From assembly GCF_037126465.1 (NCBI RefSeq), contig NC_088206.1, forward strand, positions 10,763,187 to 10,827,186: 64,000 bases of DNA, written 5' to 3'. The notes under the pieces were generated by a model. It was not told the DNA's origin, did not search any database, and saw only the letters and a program-made list of their open reading frames with translations. The position numbers and the translations under genes were made by a program. Positions 51,776-64,000 of this stretch are shown here, in pieces. The stretch comes from Ornithodoros turicata (lineage: Eukaryota > Arthropoda > Arachnida > Ixodida > Argasidae). Position 1 is the stretch's first letter. The number at the start of each line of letters is the position of its first letter.

Positions 51776-53827
51776 TAACCATTAATAAATCGATGGGTTA
51801 ACATAATCGTAGTCCTCTCGCGCCAAATCAGGCATGTTTCAGAGTTCACTGTCCTCGTAACGGAATGACAGTCCCGAAAACAACGGTGCATGCAACGGTG
51901 CATACGCCCGGCGCTCGTAGCGTACCCCGAACGGCGTTCGACCCACTGACTCGGGGAATGTGTAACGGAAAACCGCACCTAATGTCGATCACAGACGACG
52001 CTGTCAACCAATATGCATTGTTACTGGGGTTACGCGAGCGCCGACCCCTGCGCGTTATGAGTTCGGAAGCGTTCGGCGTTGGTTCAGGATATGCGCGTAC
52101 TTTCAGTTTCGGACACATGGGTAGAGTACCACTGCAGTGCGTTGACCCGAACTAGACACTACGAAATGAGACGCGCTGATGTCACTAAATATCGTATTCT
52201 GTGTGTAATTTACGTAAGCACCTTCCTCCTATAAAGTACTTACCCATATGGAAGGTTACTATCCCACAAGATCGCCATTGGTTGGTTATATCCTCGAGTC
52301 TTTCGGAAGCTGCCATCGTATTTCTGCGGTCACGTGTCCATGACTCGAAGTGGTCACGTGCGTAATGTGCGAAACGTTCTGCAAGAAAATAAAAATCCTT
52401 AATGCCGAAACATGCAACATGTATCACGCGATGCCAATGGGCGGCAACCAGCTATTATATTGCCATTGCTTCTGTGACGTCGTCACCCGATACAGTGACT
52501 TTCCTGCAACTATGCGCTCCTCGACTCGCCCGTCCACTCAAGCAGTTCCTCGAGACCGCTTTTGTGCTTCAAAACTAGGCGAAAGGGACCTAGAGCGGAG
52601 GAAATCCTTCGCGCTATCCTTGAGCATACTACATGGCAGCGACGGTGTTTCCTTGAAGCCCAATGGATCCACTAGTGAAGGAGCGCTTCTTTGCTCCACT
52701 CACTTGAGTTGAGGATCATTTAAGAATACGATCAATAAGAATATGTTTGCGGAACCTAAGGAGAAGGTTCGCGGGATCCTCGTTGAAACCCACTGGAGTA
52801 AACAATACACTCTGTTTCTTTTGACACAGAAAGTGCGATATTCTAAGTGCGTTATTACAAATTGCTTGTTTGCACTCAAGTACATCATCACCACCGTGAA
52901 CAACCAGTACTTCCGGGAGGACATCACCACTTCAACTAACCTTCACAAAAGCGGGTTCTTCTAACTGCGTCTTAACACACTGCCCTTCAGCCTCCACCAA
53001 CCGCAAGTGTATTCAACATCCTCGCTTCAGCTCAACATGGCTTTCATAGTTTCAACATAGTGTTAGAAGCTTCAAACTCACTCCGGCATAAATTGAAAGT
53101 AAATCTGTTGTCTCACCGATCGGTTTCACAAATTGGCCTCATTGCACGAGGCAAGGCAGCGTAATGTGCAGGTTTAATGTGTGTAATAAAACGCGTGAGC
53201 TAATCAAGTGGTACACCTCATATTCACGACTGAGAGGATTTTAGCGGATGTAGTGGACCCGTCTAATCGAGCGGATCAAGAGGGTTGACCATGCGACGAG
53301 AAAATATGGCGGATATTTCTAGCGGAGTCACAATGAAAACTATTAAATGACGACATGATTGATGTACTGTAATACTATTGCGTAATCAGCGAATCCACTG
53401 TTTGAAACCCCTATTCTGCCAAAGCATTGTGTCTATACGCTTACGGACTTGTGATAAAACTTTTCACCGAGTTTTAAATGGGCCTTCTCAACTAAGTTTT
53501 AATGGCACTTTGTTTAACTGGGTGTTATGAAACACCGTCACTTGTGGTGTTATGAAACACTTATTACAGTCTCTTTTTTTTTCTTTTTTTTTTCTACAGC
53601 TCTCTTTGTGATCAATATGCGTCAAATCACCAAAGAGGATGTCATTGTTAGATAGAACCATTCACTTTCGAAGGATATTAAAAAAAAAAAAAATTCTGCA
53701 TTGTAGCCACCGTTCCGGCGTCTCCCAGCTCGCTGTTCGTTACAATGCCACGGTCCATTTACGCTAAGGGCCAGTCGTGCTTACTTGTTTACGCCACGTT
53801 AGTGGCATTGTACATTTTATGCAGGGT

Positions 53828-54068
53828 AGAGTTGTGGTGGTTGTGCTTCTGAAAGGGCTCGCCGTTGTCGACCTCACAGAGGTGGGCAACGTCACGCCTA
53901 ACGCCCTGGGGGGAATGTGCGTCCTGGGCCGACTTCAAAGGGAACTGTGCCGGCATACGTCTGAAAGCGTCTGAGGAAAACCCAAGAGAGCCCCTAGACA
54001 GCATAGCAGGCACCGGGATTCGAACCAGGTACCTCCCAGTCTCGACGTGACATGGCCAGCACGCAACC
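53828..54068 (-). mobile_element. tRNA-derived SINE, tail type 1
   Basis: Minus-strand B-box GGTTCGAATCCC. Body in plus reading CCTGGGCCGACTTCAAAGGG and CATACGTCTGAAAGCGTCTG; tail GAAAGGGCTCGCCGTTGTCG then ACCTCACAGAGGTGGGCAACG. Confidence 0.8.
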
Positions 54069-54148
54069 ACATTCAAGGTAGCAGAGACCGAAGAATATGG
54101 CGCCAGGGGATACGAGCCGGAGTCTAATGAGAGCCTGCTCGACACTGA

Positions 54149-54374
54149 CAACGCCACTTAAAGACAAAGCCTGATCGCTTCAGCGACGTGACGTAACAAT
54201 TAAGGGTAGTCCAATCACGACGTTGCGTTAAGGAGCCGTAGCTAATCACGACCGTCCTTTCATTTGCCTTAGCTATGGAAGCGAGCCGCCATGAGCCGCA
54301 TGGGACTTTATATGTCCACGTGAGAAGGAGTGAGAGGAGGCATTACGCAGGCCTTCTTTATCTAGGTGGCGTTG
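54149..54374. mobile_element. MITE family 'CAACRCCACCTAGATAGAG', copy 3 (short)
   Basis: Ends CAACGCCACTTAAAGACAAAG and (reverse complement) CAACGCCACCTAGATAAAG; interior CGACGTGACGTAACAATTAA and TATGTCCACGTGAGAAGGAG are shared with the other copies. It is shorter, missing the middle third. Confidence 0.75.
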
Positions 54375-54679
54375 GCACTGTCAGGCTTCTTGAGAGCGAG
54401 AGGGAGAGGGAAGCGTAAATCGCGACTTTCGTTTTTTTTTTTCTATCGATCATAAGTTTCAAACGACGAAACGGATAAATATCGTTCCTTCTGTATTACT
54501 GTCAAAGAAACGACATACCTTTTATTTCGCGAGGCTAAATTTTTGCACGTTGATGCCGCTTTAAAAGACGTTACGACGCGAAGAGGTTAAAGAGGCGCGG
54601 TTGCGAGAAGTCACGTGCTTACGACTACCCATGGGAATGGCCGCAGCCCTCGCTCCACAGATATGGGATTTTTTTAAAT

Positions 54680-54952
54680 CCGTGTTAGCACCGCGAAGCA
54701 ACTGTGGCTATAAGTGACGTACAGAAGTGGCACAAATGGAGAGAGGACAGCAGGAAGGAGTGGGGTGCAGGGGGTTAGTATGAGTCCTGGGCAGACTTCA
54801 GGGAGAACTGTGCCGACATTCGTTCGGAAACTCTTCGGAAAACCCAGGGAAAACCTCAGACAGCACAGACGGTGCGGGGATCCAAACCCGCGTCACCTCC
54901 TAATTTCGGCGTGTAAGGCGACCATCCTAACCACTACGCCACGCGAGCTGGT
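54680..54952 (-). mobile_element. tRNA-derived SINE, full length, tail type 2
   Basis: The minus strand begins with a complete tRNA-like head: GCTCGCGTGGCGTAGTGGTT (A-box TGGCGTAGTGG) and B-box GGGTTTGGATCCCC. The body and the tail GCTTCGCGGTGCTAACACGG follow. It is the best-preserved copy in the window. Confidence 0.85.
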
Positions 54953-55153
54953 ACATACTTTGACGAGCAGTACGATGCGTGCAAGACGCAATCAATCACA
55001 TCTACCAAAATGTTGCAACCCTTTTAAACCCCGATTCGGCTCCTTTTCTTGCATTTTTTTTTTCATTTCTTCTTGCTCGTAGTGTCATCGTCGTCGTCAC
55101 CACCATCAACAACATCACCATCATCATCATCGTCCAATTCAGCTTCACACATG

Positions 55154-55608
55154 TAATACCCCTGTCACACGGGCATTTTCGATCCTGCTCGACCGAACCT
55201 GCTTGAACCCAATGCAGATCGGATGGTGCTACACGGCCGCTTCCAAGCAGGATCGAACTTTGATCCTGCTTGACACAAGACAGTTCCCATAACAGGATTG
55301 AGAATTTCAAGACGGCTCGACGGCCGCCATTTGCATCCTCGACCCCGGTGAACTGTCATAACTTAAGACGGACATGCGCGCGAAGCTACAAATGATGCTT
55401 ACATCGGTATACGATAAATTACCACTAATATCGCTGTTATATAGGAAACGCGAAATTAATGAGTTCCGTTTATTCGTTTGCCTATGCGCATCAATCAATG
55501 CGCATTGAAAGTGGCCGTGTAGCAGCGTCAAAACTCGAGCGTGCTCGGGAAGTTCGATGCAGATCGGATTCGAGAAGGATAGAAATGCCCGTGTGACAGG
55601 GGTATTAC
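55154..55608. mobile_element. MITE family 'TAATACCCCTGTCACACGGGCA', intact copy
   Basis: Left end TAATACCCCTGTCACACGGG and right end CCCGTGTGACAGGGGTATTA are perfect inverted repeats of about 25 bases. Subterminal GATCCTGCTCGA / TCGGATTCGAGAAGGATAG pair more loosely. Confidence 0.9.
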
Positions 55609-56120
55609 TTTTATTACATCCAAGTTCATTATTCCATTTTCCCAATATTCCGCACCACTTTCTTCTGTGTCTCTGATGGATGAAACACGCAAAACACCGA
55701 CACGCACGCTTCATCAATTTAAAACGTGACGTCTATACGAGTGGACGGGAAACAGTCTTCCAAAAGACAATTGGACTCACAATCCCCCCCACCCCACCCA
55801 CAGTGGTGATGATGGCAGCGAAGCGTGTCGGGCGGCGCATGCGTGGACGCGTCATAGTTTTGTGGCCTTCTTTCTTGTCTCTGACTCGGCCCATATCCAA
55901 GCGGAACGGGAGCCATAGTCAGCGCGCGAAGTCTCTCTGCATCACTAGTCTTCAGGGCGTCCACAAGCCTGGTACGCTGGAGCGTGGAACGAAGCGTTTT
56001 TGTGCCTCACGAGGATTGATCACCGCGGTCTTCGGGACCCGTTGCAGAGCCATGTGGACTGCTGTAGTTACGGTTGTCATCATAGCTCAATGTAAGTATC
56101 ATTTTATTGATTATTAACTA

Positions 56121-56292
56121 AGTGAACCCTCGTTATTATGACCATGGTCGTTCCCGAAAATTTTGGTCATAATGCGGAATTGTCATATTAACGGGGGAGA
56201 TTTGCAGAGGTTTCACAGCATTGTTCCCCAAGAGTATGGTCGTAAAGCGCGTATGTCAGATTATCGGGGGTCATATTAACGAGGGTTCACTG
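56121..56292. mobile_element. Pogo/Tigger-like MITE
   Basis: Left AGTGAACCCTCGTTATTATG then ACC; right GGTCATATTAACGAGGGTTC then ACTG; TA on both sides (56119-20 and 56293-94). Such ACCCTCGTTAT ends with a TA duplication are typical of pogo-type elements. Confidence 0.85.
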
Positions 56293-58769
56293 TACCTCTA
56301 CGCTAACTGCTTATGTGTATAGTAGTCGTTCCCTTATACGTGCAATACGTTAGTGATTGCCATGACACGTATTAAATGTATAAATTTCCCAATCACAGAG
56401 AGCCTTTTTTATGAGCCTTTATTGAAACTTTTGCATCTGTATTTCGTAGCATAGGACTTTCAGCGGAGCAGTACAGAAGGTCCTTGCAGGTACATCTCTA
56501 TATTTAGGCATACTAGCTCCAATCACTGCATCTATATAACCAGCGCTTCCCAACGTCACTCCAGCTATGAACCTAACCTTTCTATACATGGGGCTCCGGT
56601 GGAATTACGCTGCTTGGCAGATGTTTTCATTGGCAGTGTCACGGTTAAATATGATTTGTCCTTGCTGAGCCTCATGGCGGCTTGTCGACGGCATATAGCA
56701 TCCTGTTTTGTCACTGTCGCTCTAAACGTAAGAATAGGCACATTTGTTTTGTCCTTTCGCAATTTATGGCAGGACCTATACCCTATTGTGCTGGTCACGA
56801 AAGCCATTGACACTTGCAACATAGTTCACACAGCGTGACAACATTAAGCATATCAATGACAACCTCATTTTCCCCGAACAATCGGTTGCCCTTCTGCTAA
56901 GCTACGCAATTTTTTTTCAACTAATCGCTCTATAACATTCTGGCTTAATTATGTACTTTCTTCATGAAAAGAGAAACACTTGAGACACTGCCATGTCGAT
57001 GACATATTTATACGCATTCCAAGCACCTATATACCATCGGCTCAACAACGAGAAAACGCGCACGATCATCTCGCTTCGAAATGAGAAACCTGTTTAGTCG
57101 GTATTATAAAAGCATGGAAACCAGGCTTCAAGTGCTACGCGGCCTATATGTGTTAATGTAATCGCGTACCGCCCTTAAGGTAGGCAACCGTTCCAATGAA
57201 AGTGGTTTTTCTCATGCGCGTGAGTTACGTGAGAGAGGTGGAAAGAGGAAGTAACTTCCTTTTCGAATCATACTGAGTGAGAAATTTGCCCTGGGCAAAT
57301 TCAAATTATTACACAGTCAACTTCAGATACCCATGTCTTCTATCGCCCTATTGTTCTTGCTTCCGTGAGACAAAGCATGCAGTATGTCGCCCTTCCGTAT
57401 CAATGCACGCAGTTCTTGACTGCGCTACGCATTCTCATCCGTAATTCCTATAAGTTGTGTCAATTTTGCAATGACAAAGCACATAGTATACACACAGTAT
57501 CGCGGTGAAACTTTGTATTTTGCACGGATGGGCGAATGATTCCATAACAAAATGAAAACAAAGGGATGGATTCTTATAGACCGGGACCAGACACCCTATA
57601 CGTAAAGCACACATACGCGCTTATACCGTATACGACATAATGTACAGCAACTATAAGTCTAACGAAATTGAACCGTGGTGTGACTCATCGTATACAGGGT
57701 ATTGTCTCTTCAATGACACAAGTCCAACTCTGCGTGAGGATGGTACAAGAGCAGTGGCCACCTCTTCGATAGCGACCGTCAGTGATGTTGAGATAGGTCG
57801 CTCCTAAGAGAACGTGACGCTTTTCATATTTTACGGTGCATGAAATGCGCACCAATAACATTGTAATCTTCTAATTTCGCGGATGCAGTCCCATCTACGA
57901 GCGTGCGCATAACTTGCCAGTCATCTCTGTAGGAGAACCATGATCGACCTTTTCATGCTGACAACATGCCCCCGCAATGCTCAAGAGGTTGGTCCGAAGC
58001 ACAACAGATCTGCATCGAGTCTGGAAAGCTAACATAAAATGTACTGCCCGTATTTACATGCAGTGCCCGTCTATATCAAATCTCAAGGCTATAGCAGAAA
58101 TGACTTCCAAGACCTGTGCATTCCTGTGGTATACATGCCGCTCAGCGCTATATATGTATTCAATGTATGCTCAGGGTGTCCAAACATTTCGTCGACTCCA
58201 ACCATATACTGTAGCACGCAATACCGTTTCACAAGAACAGAAAAATCACAACAAGCCCAGACATCCAGTTCAATGTCGAGCCCCGTTTGTTTCAGGAAAT
58301 GCGCGAGGATCCAGCCTCCTAATTATGCCCGGCAAAGTGCTTTGTTTCTCTTGCCTTCCGTTATATACACACGACGGTATACTGCTACGACTTGCAGAGG
58401 TTACGCTGTATGGGATATTTATGCGCGGTTGGCTTGCCAAGCGTGCCGCTTCACCAGGGGAGCGGCTCGCATACGCAGAGAAAGTCTGGGTCAGCCTGGC
58501 ATCAAACAGTTGCGGCGTTCTGCCCATTAAGTGACGCTAATCAGCGCTGCTATATAATCGCTGTCTGGCATGATAAGGGCGAGAACTGATTTGGAGGGGA
58601 AGAAAAAAAAAAGGGCCCTCTCGCTACTAATTGTGACTGCTCAATTATGAGAGTTCGATGAGCACGTCGATCGTGAGACATAATTAAGAGACGAAGTTTA
58701 TTCCTTAGTCATGCCGTCTGGTCTGCCCCCTCCCAGCTTCTTTCTTTCCCTCTTGAGGTCTAAATTTCT

Positions 58770-58987
58770 GGTGCTGGTGATATACTGCTGAAAGAGTTCG
58801 CCGTTGTCGGCCTCACAGAGATGGGCAACGTCACCACTAGCGTTCTGGGAAATGTACGTCTTGGGCCGACTTCTAATGGAACTGCGCCGACATCCGTCTG
58901 ACAGCGTCTGAGAACAACCCAGGAAAACCCTCAGACAGCACAGCCGGCAAAGGGATTCGAACCCGGGTACCTCCCAGTCTCGAAGGT
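58770..58987 (-). mobile_element. tRNA-derived SINE, tail type 1
   Basis: B-box (minus) GGTTCGAATCCC; tail (plus reading) GAAAGAGTTCGCCGTTGTCG then GCCTCACAGAGATGGGCAACG; body CTTGGGCCGACTTCTAATGG. Confidence 0.8.
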
Positions 58988-59429
58988 CTAAATTTCTCCG
59001 TTGCTAGGGCCAACCACAGTGTAGGTCCGTCCGTGCCTTTATACGGCCACGTGACCTGTCACGTGCCGTTAGCGCACGATCGCCAAACTCTGTTTGCGCG
59101 TGGTATGCTGAGATTATGGAACCATCACAGTAACAATAATGCAAAAAGAGTTAAACAATTTCATGAAACATTAAAGGGCCTTCAATACAAATTTAATAGC
59201 GTTGCAAAAAGGATTTCGCCAAGAACTTACTACCGACGATGGCGCTATAAAGTTAACGCTAATAAGCCTTATGGGTAACATGAATAAATAAAGTCACCCC
59301 CCGCCCCCAATAAAAGCGTTTGGCACAATGGCCAAATATATGCAGCCATTTTTGTTTTGCTTGTTTGTGTGTCTGCGCGGTGTCTGTCTGTTTGTGTGGT
59401 GTATGCTTACGGTGTGTTTCGATTTCGTG

Positions 59430-59668
59430 GTGGCGCCGCGAAGCACCTGAGGCCATGACTGGTGTACGGACGTGGACAGATGGAGAGAGGAGAGCAGGAA
59501 GGAGTGGGGGGACAGGGGAGTTAGTATGCGTCCTGGGCCGACTTCAAGGGGAACTGCGCAGACATATCTGTCTGAAAAGTCTGCCGAAAAACCCAGGGAA
59601 AGCCTCAGACAGCACAGCTAGTAGTGGGTTTCGAACCTACAACCTCATAGTCTTCAGCACGACCCCAG
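59430..59668 (-). mobile_element. tRNA-derived SINE, tail type 2
   Basis: B-box (minus) GGTTCGAAACCC; tail (plus reading) GGCGCCGCGAAGCACCTGAG and ATGGAGAGAGGAGAGCAGGA; body CCTGGGCCGACTTCAAGGGG. Confidence 0.8.
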
Positions 59669-62211
59669 ACCATGGGAGTATTGAAGTTGCGAATCCTGAC
59701 CGTTCTTGCACAAACGTGTTCATCATTTTCCGTTTAATATCTAATCTACAAAGTGGACTCAGTCGCCTTGAATTATTCGCGCGCATAATACTCCGGAGCG
59801 GAAACTACGAACACAATGCTCAATGTTGGGTGAGATAATAGGTGAACACCTGCTGTAATCGCTTTAATTACGTTCTTAGCCACGGGTAGCAGATAAACCG
59901 TGCCATTTTCCGAACAAGAACGCGGAGGTATTACACACAACGTTTCTTGATGCTCGAAGATTGTCGTAACATAGCGGTGTTGATAAGCAAACTGCCCTTC
60001 TATAGAATAGAATAGAATAGAAATAGAAAGAAAAAAATGAAACGTAGGTCGCACAGCCCTTCTATTTTCATCTCACCGTGTTTAAGCTTCGTTAGGCTCA
60101 GATACTCGCCTCAAGGCTACTCTAAACGTGCTATAATTTCTGTCCGATAGAGGGAGATAACTGAAGAGACACGTCTCAGACAGAAGTGTTTCCCTTCTTG
60201 TCATTTTTACGAGGATGGTATACACGCTCAGGCTATCTCGTAAGTCGACGCCGGCGTCCTTGCGAGTGACAAAAACAAGCTATAAAAACCACGGAGCTCG
60301 GCATCAATATTTACTCGCGAAACTCGTGCGCGTCTCTTCGTGTTCGATCACGCCATTCCGTTCTCGAGACACTGTATTCAGAGCATTTCGTAGGAGCAAA
60401 GAAAGGACTGCATTTATATACAATCTTCTGTATTGGCCAGTTGTCATAACCTGGGCCTTACACATCAGCGTTCACTTGAACGTCGTTGCTTCATCGCAGT
60501 GGTTTGTCATAGCCTTGCGCAGACATAATGGATAGCCACTCACTGTAACAAATATAAACGCTTAGTCGTGACATGTATGTGAGTCCACTGTCGCGTTCTT
60601 CTCTTTCTTTCCCTTTTCTTCTTTTTCATTTTCCTTTCCTTTTACTTTTTTTGGAATAGCAAGCCAGCTTATGACCGGCTGACATTTCTTTTACTCCTAA
60701 TAACCGTATCCCCCCCCCCTCCTTGTCGCGAACAAAGCGACGATGCTTCTTAAACAGCGACTATGCGCCGTATTAATACTAGATTTACATGCTGACTTCC
60801 GAATTCTGCAGCACGTTTGTGTTTTACAGTGACGTACTTTTTTACAGTCGCGTTTAGGACAGCTCTGTACTGCACCGTCGTCACGCTTTGTCAAAGCAGG
60901 AGTGAACATACTAGACAATTCGATTCGCCAAATAAGTAGGACTTTTGTGTAAATCAGATTCAGTCCATGAAGGTCGAAACACTAAAAACATTCGTTTGAC
61001 CAGAAAGGTTGGTACAGCTTTTAGGGCCTTGGTGGGCTCGGTTTAACCGTGGAACAAATAATTGTGGCATAGTGAGAAGGTTGTCAAGCTTATTTAGAGA
61101 CACTAAAATAATATTTATAATAATTGGGGCGAAGATGCACTAAGACACTATATGGTAATATACAATATCATTTTAAGCGTCGAAAAGTAAGAAAGTCGGA
61201 TGGTAGAAAGGAAAGTTGAATCACTTCTGCTGCATTTTGGCGTGTATAGCGTGTCAGTCATTTTTTGTGACAAACAAGCGAGTCTCCCACGCGGACCAGT
61301 CAACATCCTGCCTGACATCACCTAACAATAGCTCAATTAACAACGCAGGGACGCAGAAGACGAACAATACACGACAGTAATGTGCGTGATTCTCGCTATC
61401 ACCACCAACGATCTTCTCGCATGCATGCATAAAAGCCCGTGCCTTCTCTCTGGTCGACTTTTATTCGAGTCTCTGTTTTTCAGCCCTCGTACATTTCCGG
61501 CGTTTGTTAGCTCGCTCCATCCACTGCCCTCAAGGTGAAGGCTTTTTGGCCAGTCGCAAAACTAAGTTTTCCACCGAAAACAAAAGATTGTTACGGAGCA
61601 ATTTCGTGCTTTTCAAGGACCGCGAAAGGGAAGGTTTTCTTACAAAAAAAAATTAATAAAGACGAGAGACGGGCTTTTTGGTTTGTGCTTCTGTAGCCGT
61701 ATATCACAAGTGCTCCTCTCAAGTCTTCTCCAACAAGTCTTCTCCCGGGGAGAAGATTCGTTCTTGGAATGCCGGACAAAGTTATTAACGATTTATCTTG
61801 TGATATATTGACTCATACGGCGCAAAGAGCCTTTATTTATATCATACCGTGACCATGTTGTAATTGTGACAGCGTTGTCTGTACATCTTGGGCACCACTA
61901 CATTGTTGCGGTGAGGAGGAAAGAAAATGACGAAGGATCGGGGATATTGTGGAACAGCATGGGAGAATGACGTCATGTTGCAAAGACTTTGCGACTCGGA
62001 TTGGCCAATCAGTGCATCGGGAAAGGCCCGCATAAATTTGCGAAAGTTTCCCAAACACTAGCTTCTCTCCGTGTAGATCTGTTCTCCAAGGCCAAGGCCA
62101 CAATGAGAGTACTTTGCTGGTGGTTTAGGACAGAGGTAACTACGCACCGCTAAAGTTACCATTCCGCGGTCAAGGCAAATGCAGTTTAATGCCTTCAGGA
62201 AATGAAAATCG

Positions 62212-62212
<1 letters not shown>

Positions 62213-62251
<39 letters not shown>
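62213..62251. repeat. (TA)n microsatellite
   Basis: About 19 uninterrupted TA units. Confidence 0.95.
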
Positions 62252-62254
<3 letters not shown>

Positions 62255-62919
62255 GGTCACAAAGAGCACGTCGACATAGGTAGTTCTCTTGCTTGATGAC
62301 AATACACACGTCGACAAACTACACCCAGGCCAGGCAATAAACAGGTATATAAGGTGCACTCTTTCAAATGCATTGTGATACGTTGCCGACGGTGAAGGTT
62401 TTCCAAAAATTACACCCCATCTCATGGTCGTCATCTATTGCTGTTGTTGTTTCCAAAAATTGTTGTCGCAAAAAAGTAAATAATGGCTCAAAACCGATCA
62501 AATATTCACTGCACACTTTTGCGCTAATGCCACGCAGTGCGATGCCCTGGCGACAATAGGCACACATTATTTTGACGTTGCGCACCATCAACCGTTCAAA
62601 ATGCTGCACGCTCATACATTGATTTAGTTGTGATATCAAGAAATGAGGCGAATTCCAAGCCTCTTTCAACTTGTCTACCCCAAGTGAGTCAGTTCAAACC
62701 GTAGCACGGGCCACGTTCTTTCATGGAACATAATTAGGGAATGTAGATGGGTAGAAATCCAGCGAACCGGTAGAGATGTAGAAGTCTTTTGTTGGTTTTG
62801 GTTTGCGTTTGTTTGAATGCTGTGGAAGTTGCAGAAAAGCAACGGAGCCTTGGCTGTTTTTGTCACATTTTGTATTTTATTGTGCGGTATACGTTTATGC
62901 AAGCGCGCAACATGTTTGC

Positions 62920-63031
62920 AGTAACTAACAGATATAGTAAGGGTAACTAACTATGATTAACAGTAACTAACTGTATGTAACTAAAAGTAACTAACTGAAT
63001 GACTAACAGTAACTAACAAGATATAGTAAGG
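62920..63031 (+). repeat. Degenerate AGTAACTAACT short tandem repeat
   Basis: GTAACTAAC units recur about seven times. AGATATAGTAAGGG occurs at both ends of the block. Confidence 0.75.
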
Positions 63032-64000
63032 GAGTTGCCTCAGGCTAGGCTACAAAAATACGGTATGCTAACAGCACTGTTAGTGATAGCCTGTGTGTGT
63101 GTGGGGGGGGGGGGGGGGCACCAGGCACCTGCGGCGAAATTTACAGCTCTTTCCTCACGTTTGGAAAGGATGATTCTCAGACGGAAAGCGGGTAAACAGA
63201 CGGAGATCCGTCGCGTCCGCTTCGGAAACTGGCGAGAGGAAATAGTATTTGATTACGCCCGTCTTGGGTGAGGTCGAGGAAGCGCTTCGCGACAACGGCG
63301 TCGTGGCTGGCAGTTTCCGATTGACATCGCTCTCTATTTTACAACACGACAAAGTTAATCTGGGTTCGTATAACACACACGGACTTTATTGATCTCTACA
63401 TTATAGGCTAAACAGGTTGTAACACATTGATGGATGTGCTTCATCGCGACATGCGCGCATTGTACTGCACGCCAAGGTACGGAGGAAAAATATTTCTTGT
63501 ATGTGTCGTACTTGGGAAGATATGAATATTCGAACACACGACGCGTCAAGCTCTGACGTCAGAGGAGCGAGAGGCTACGGTCATTCTCATTGGTAGTCGT
63601 ATAAACACGTGACCTCTCCCACGCTGTGTCATATGCGGAGAGGCCTGCACCCCCTGCAGCGACGCCAGAGATATCCTGGGTTTCGCTACCCGCAGTGCCG
63701 ATGTTGTAATTGTCTATTACCTTCTTTGCTGTAAATGTTTAGAATGCAGATTCACATCGACGCAAAAAAAAATATATATTTTAATCTTTCAAGTTTTTCT
63801 GGAATAACTTCGGACGCAGGTGTCGCAACTTCATTAATATTGTGGGCGGTTAACATTGTGGGCTACTCGGATTTGCAATATCCTTTTACTCCTATTTCTC
63901 AACTGTATTAGCGAATATTGTCTATTTCATGAAAGCGTTCGAATATCGGCGCATGCGCTGCACGCACAGTTGTACATTCGACGGCCGACACCGAACAGTC

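Larger units (their letters stand above)
47845..64000. other. Gene-free, repeat-rich 16 kb
   Basis: I found no exon chain or domain here. Long frames at 50,447-50,875 (-), 50,944-51,321 (+) and 57,977-58,534 (+) lack recognisable motifs and splice support. The interval between the listed elements (notably 49,100-50,690, 51,800-53,800, 56,300-58,770 and 59,700-64,000) shows only short tracts and simple repeats. Confidence 0.5.

Noticed and set aside
54841..54952. tRNA-like A and B boxes on the minus strand
   Set aside because: The sequence continues into the SINE body shared by four other copies and does not fold into a complete acceptor stem, so it is a SINE head, not a tRNA gene.
56585..56836. 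Overlapping plus and minus frames around 56.6-56.8 kb
   Set aside because: Both strands open, no motif, no splice partner; probably part of an uncharacterised repeat.
57977..58534. 185-aa plus-strand open frame, overlapped by a 163-aa frame
   Set aside because: Two long overlapping frames on the same strand with no domain, no splice support and no similarity between them; likely chance in a GC-richer stretch.

Overview
The window is an animal nuclear genome segment: spliced genes with GT-AG introns and AATAAA signals, at least seven classes of short repeat, and no operons. The gene content (regucalcin/SMP30, a calcium-activated chloride channel regulator, DPM3, a Rab19/43-type GTPase, divergent intron-poor gustatory receptors) together with tRNA-derived SINEs and many short inverted-repeat transposons fits an arthropod, most likely a chelicerate and probably a tick. 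The species assignment is inference; no search was possible.

Layout. (1) 177-2466 (+): last two exons of a calumenin/reticulocalbin-type EF-hand protein of the secretory pathway. (2) 5523-9543 (+) and 9917-13491 (-): two complete five-exon regucalcin paralogues placed tail to tail, with identical intron positions and phases. (3) 15346-27055 (-): a complete 13-exon CLCA gene whose metalloprotease motif is degenerate. Its introns are loaded with inverted-repeat elements and a LINE fragment. (4) 27056-34520: a gene-poor block of nested MITEs, SINE pieces and a retroposon-like insertion. (5) 34521-34994 (+): a complete four-exon DPM3. (6) 36144-39445 (-): a complete three-exon Rab with a GC-AG intron and a hAT insertion beside its last acceptor. 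(7) 39984-47844: three gustatory-receptor (7tm_7) genes, two intronless and one with two introns. (8) 47845-64000: no supportable gene; SINEs, MITEs, hairpins and simple repeats.

Functional links. Calumenin and the regucalcins are calcium-binding families, and the CLCA family modulates calcium-activated chloride currents, but these are ordinary unlinked eukaryotic genes and I see no shared regulation. DPM3 anchors dolichol-phosphate-mannose synthase in the ER. The GRs are a small local tandem/inverted family of chemoreceptors. All gene models were spliced by hand from splice consensus, reading-frame phase and remembered family alignments. The least certain points are the CLCA exon 2/3 junction and the first exon of the third GR.
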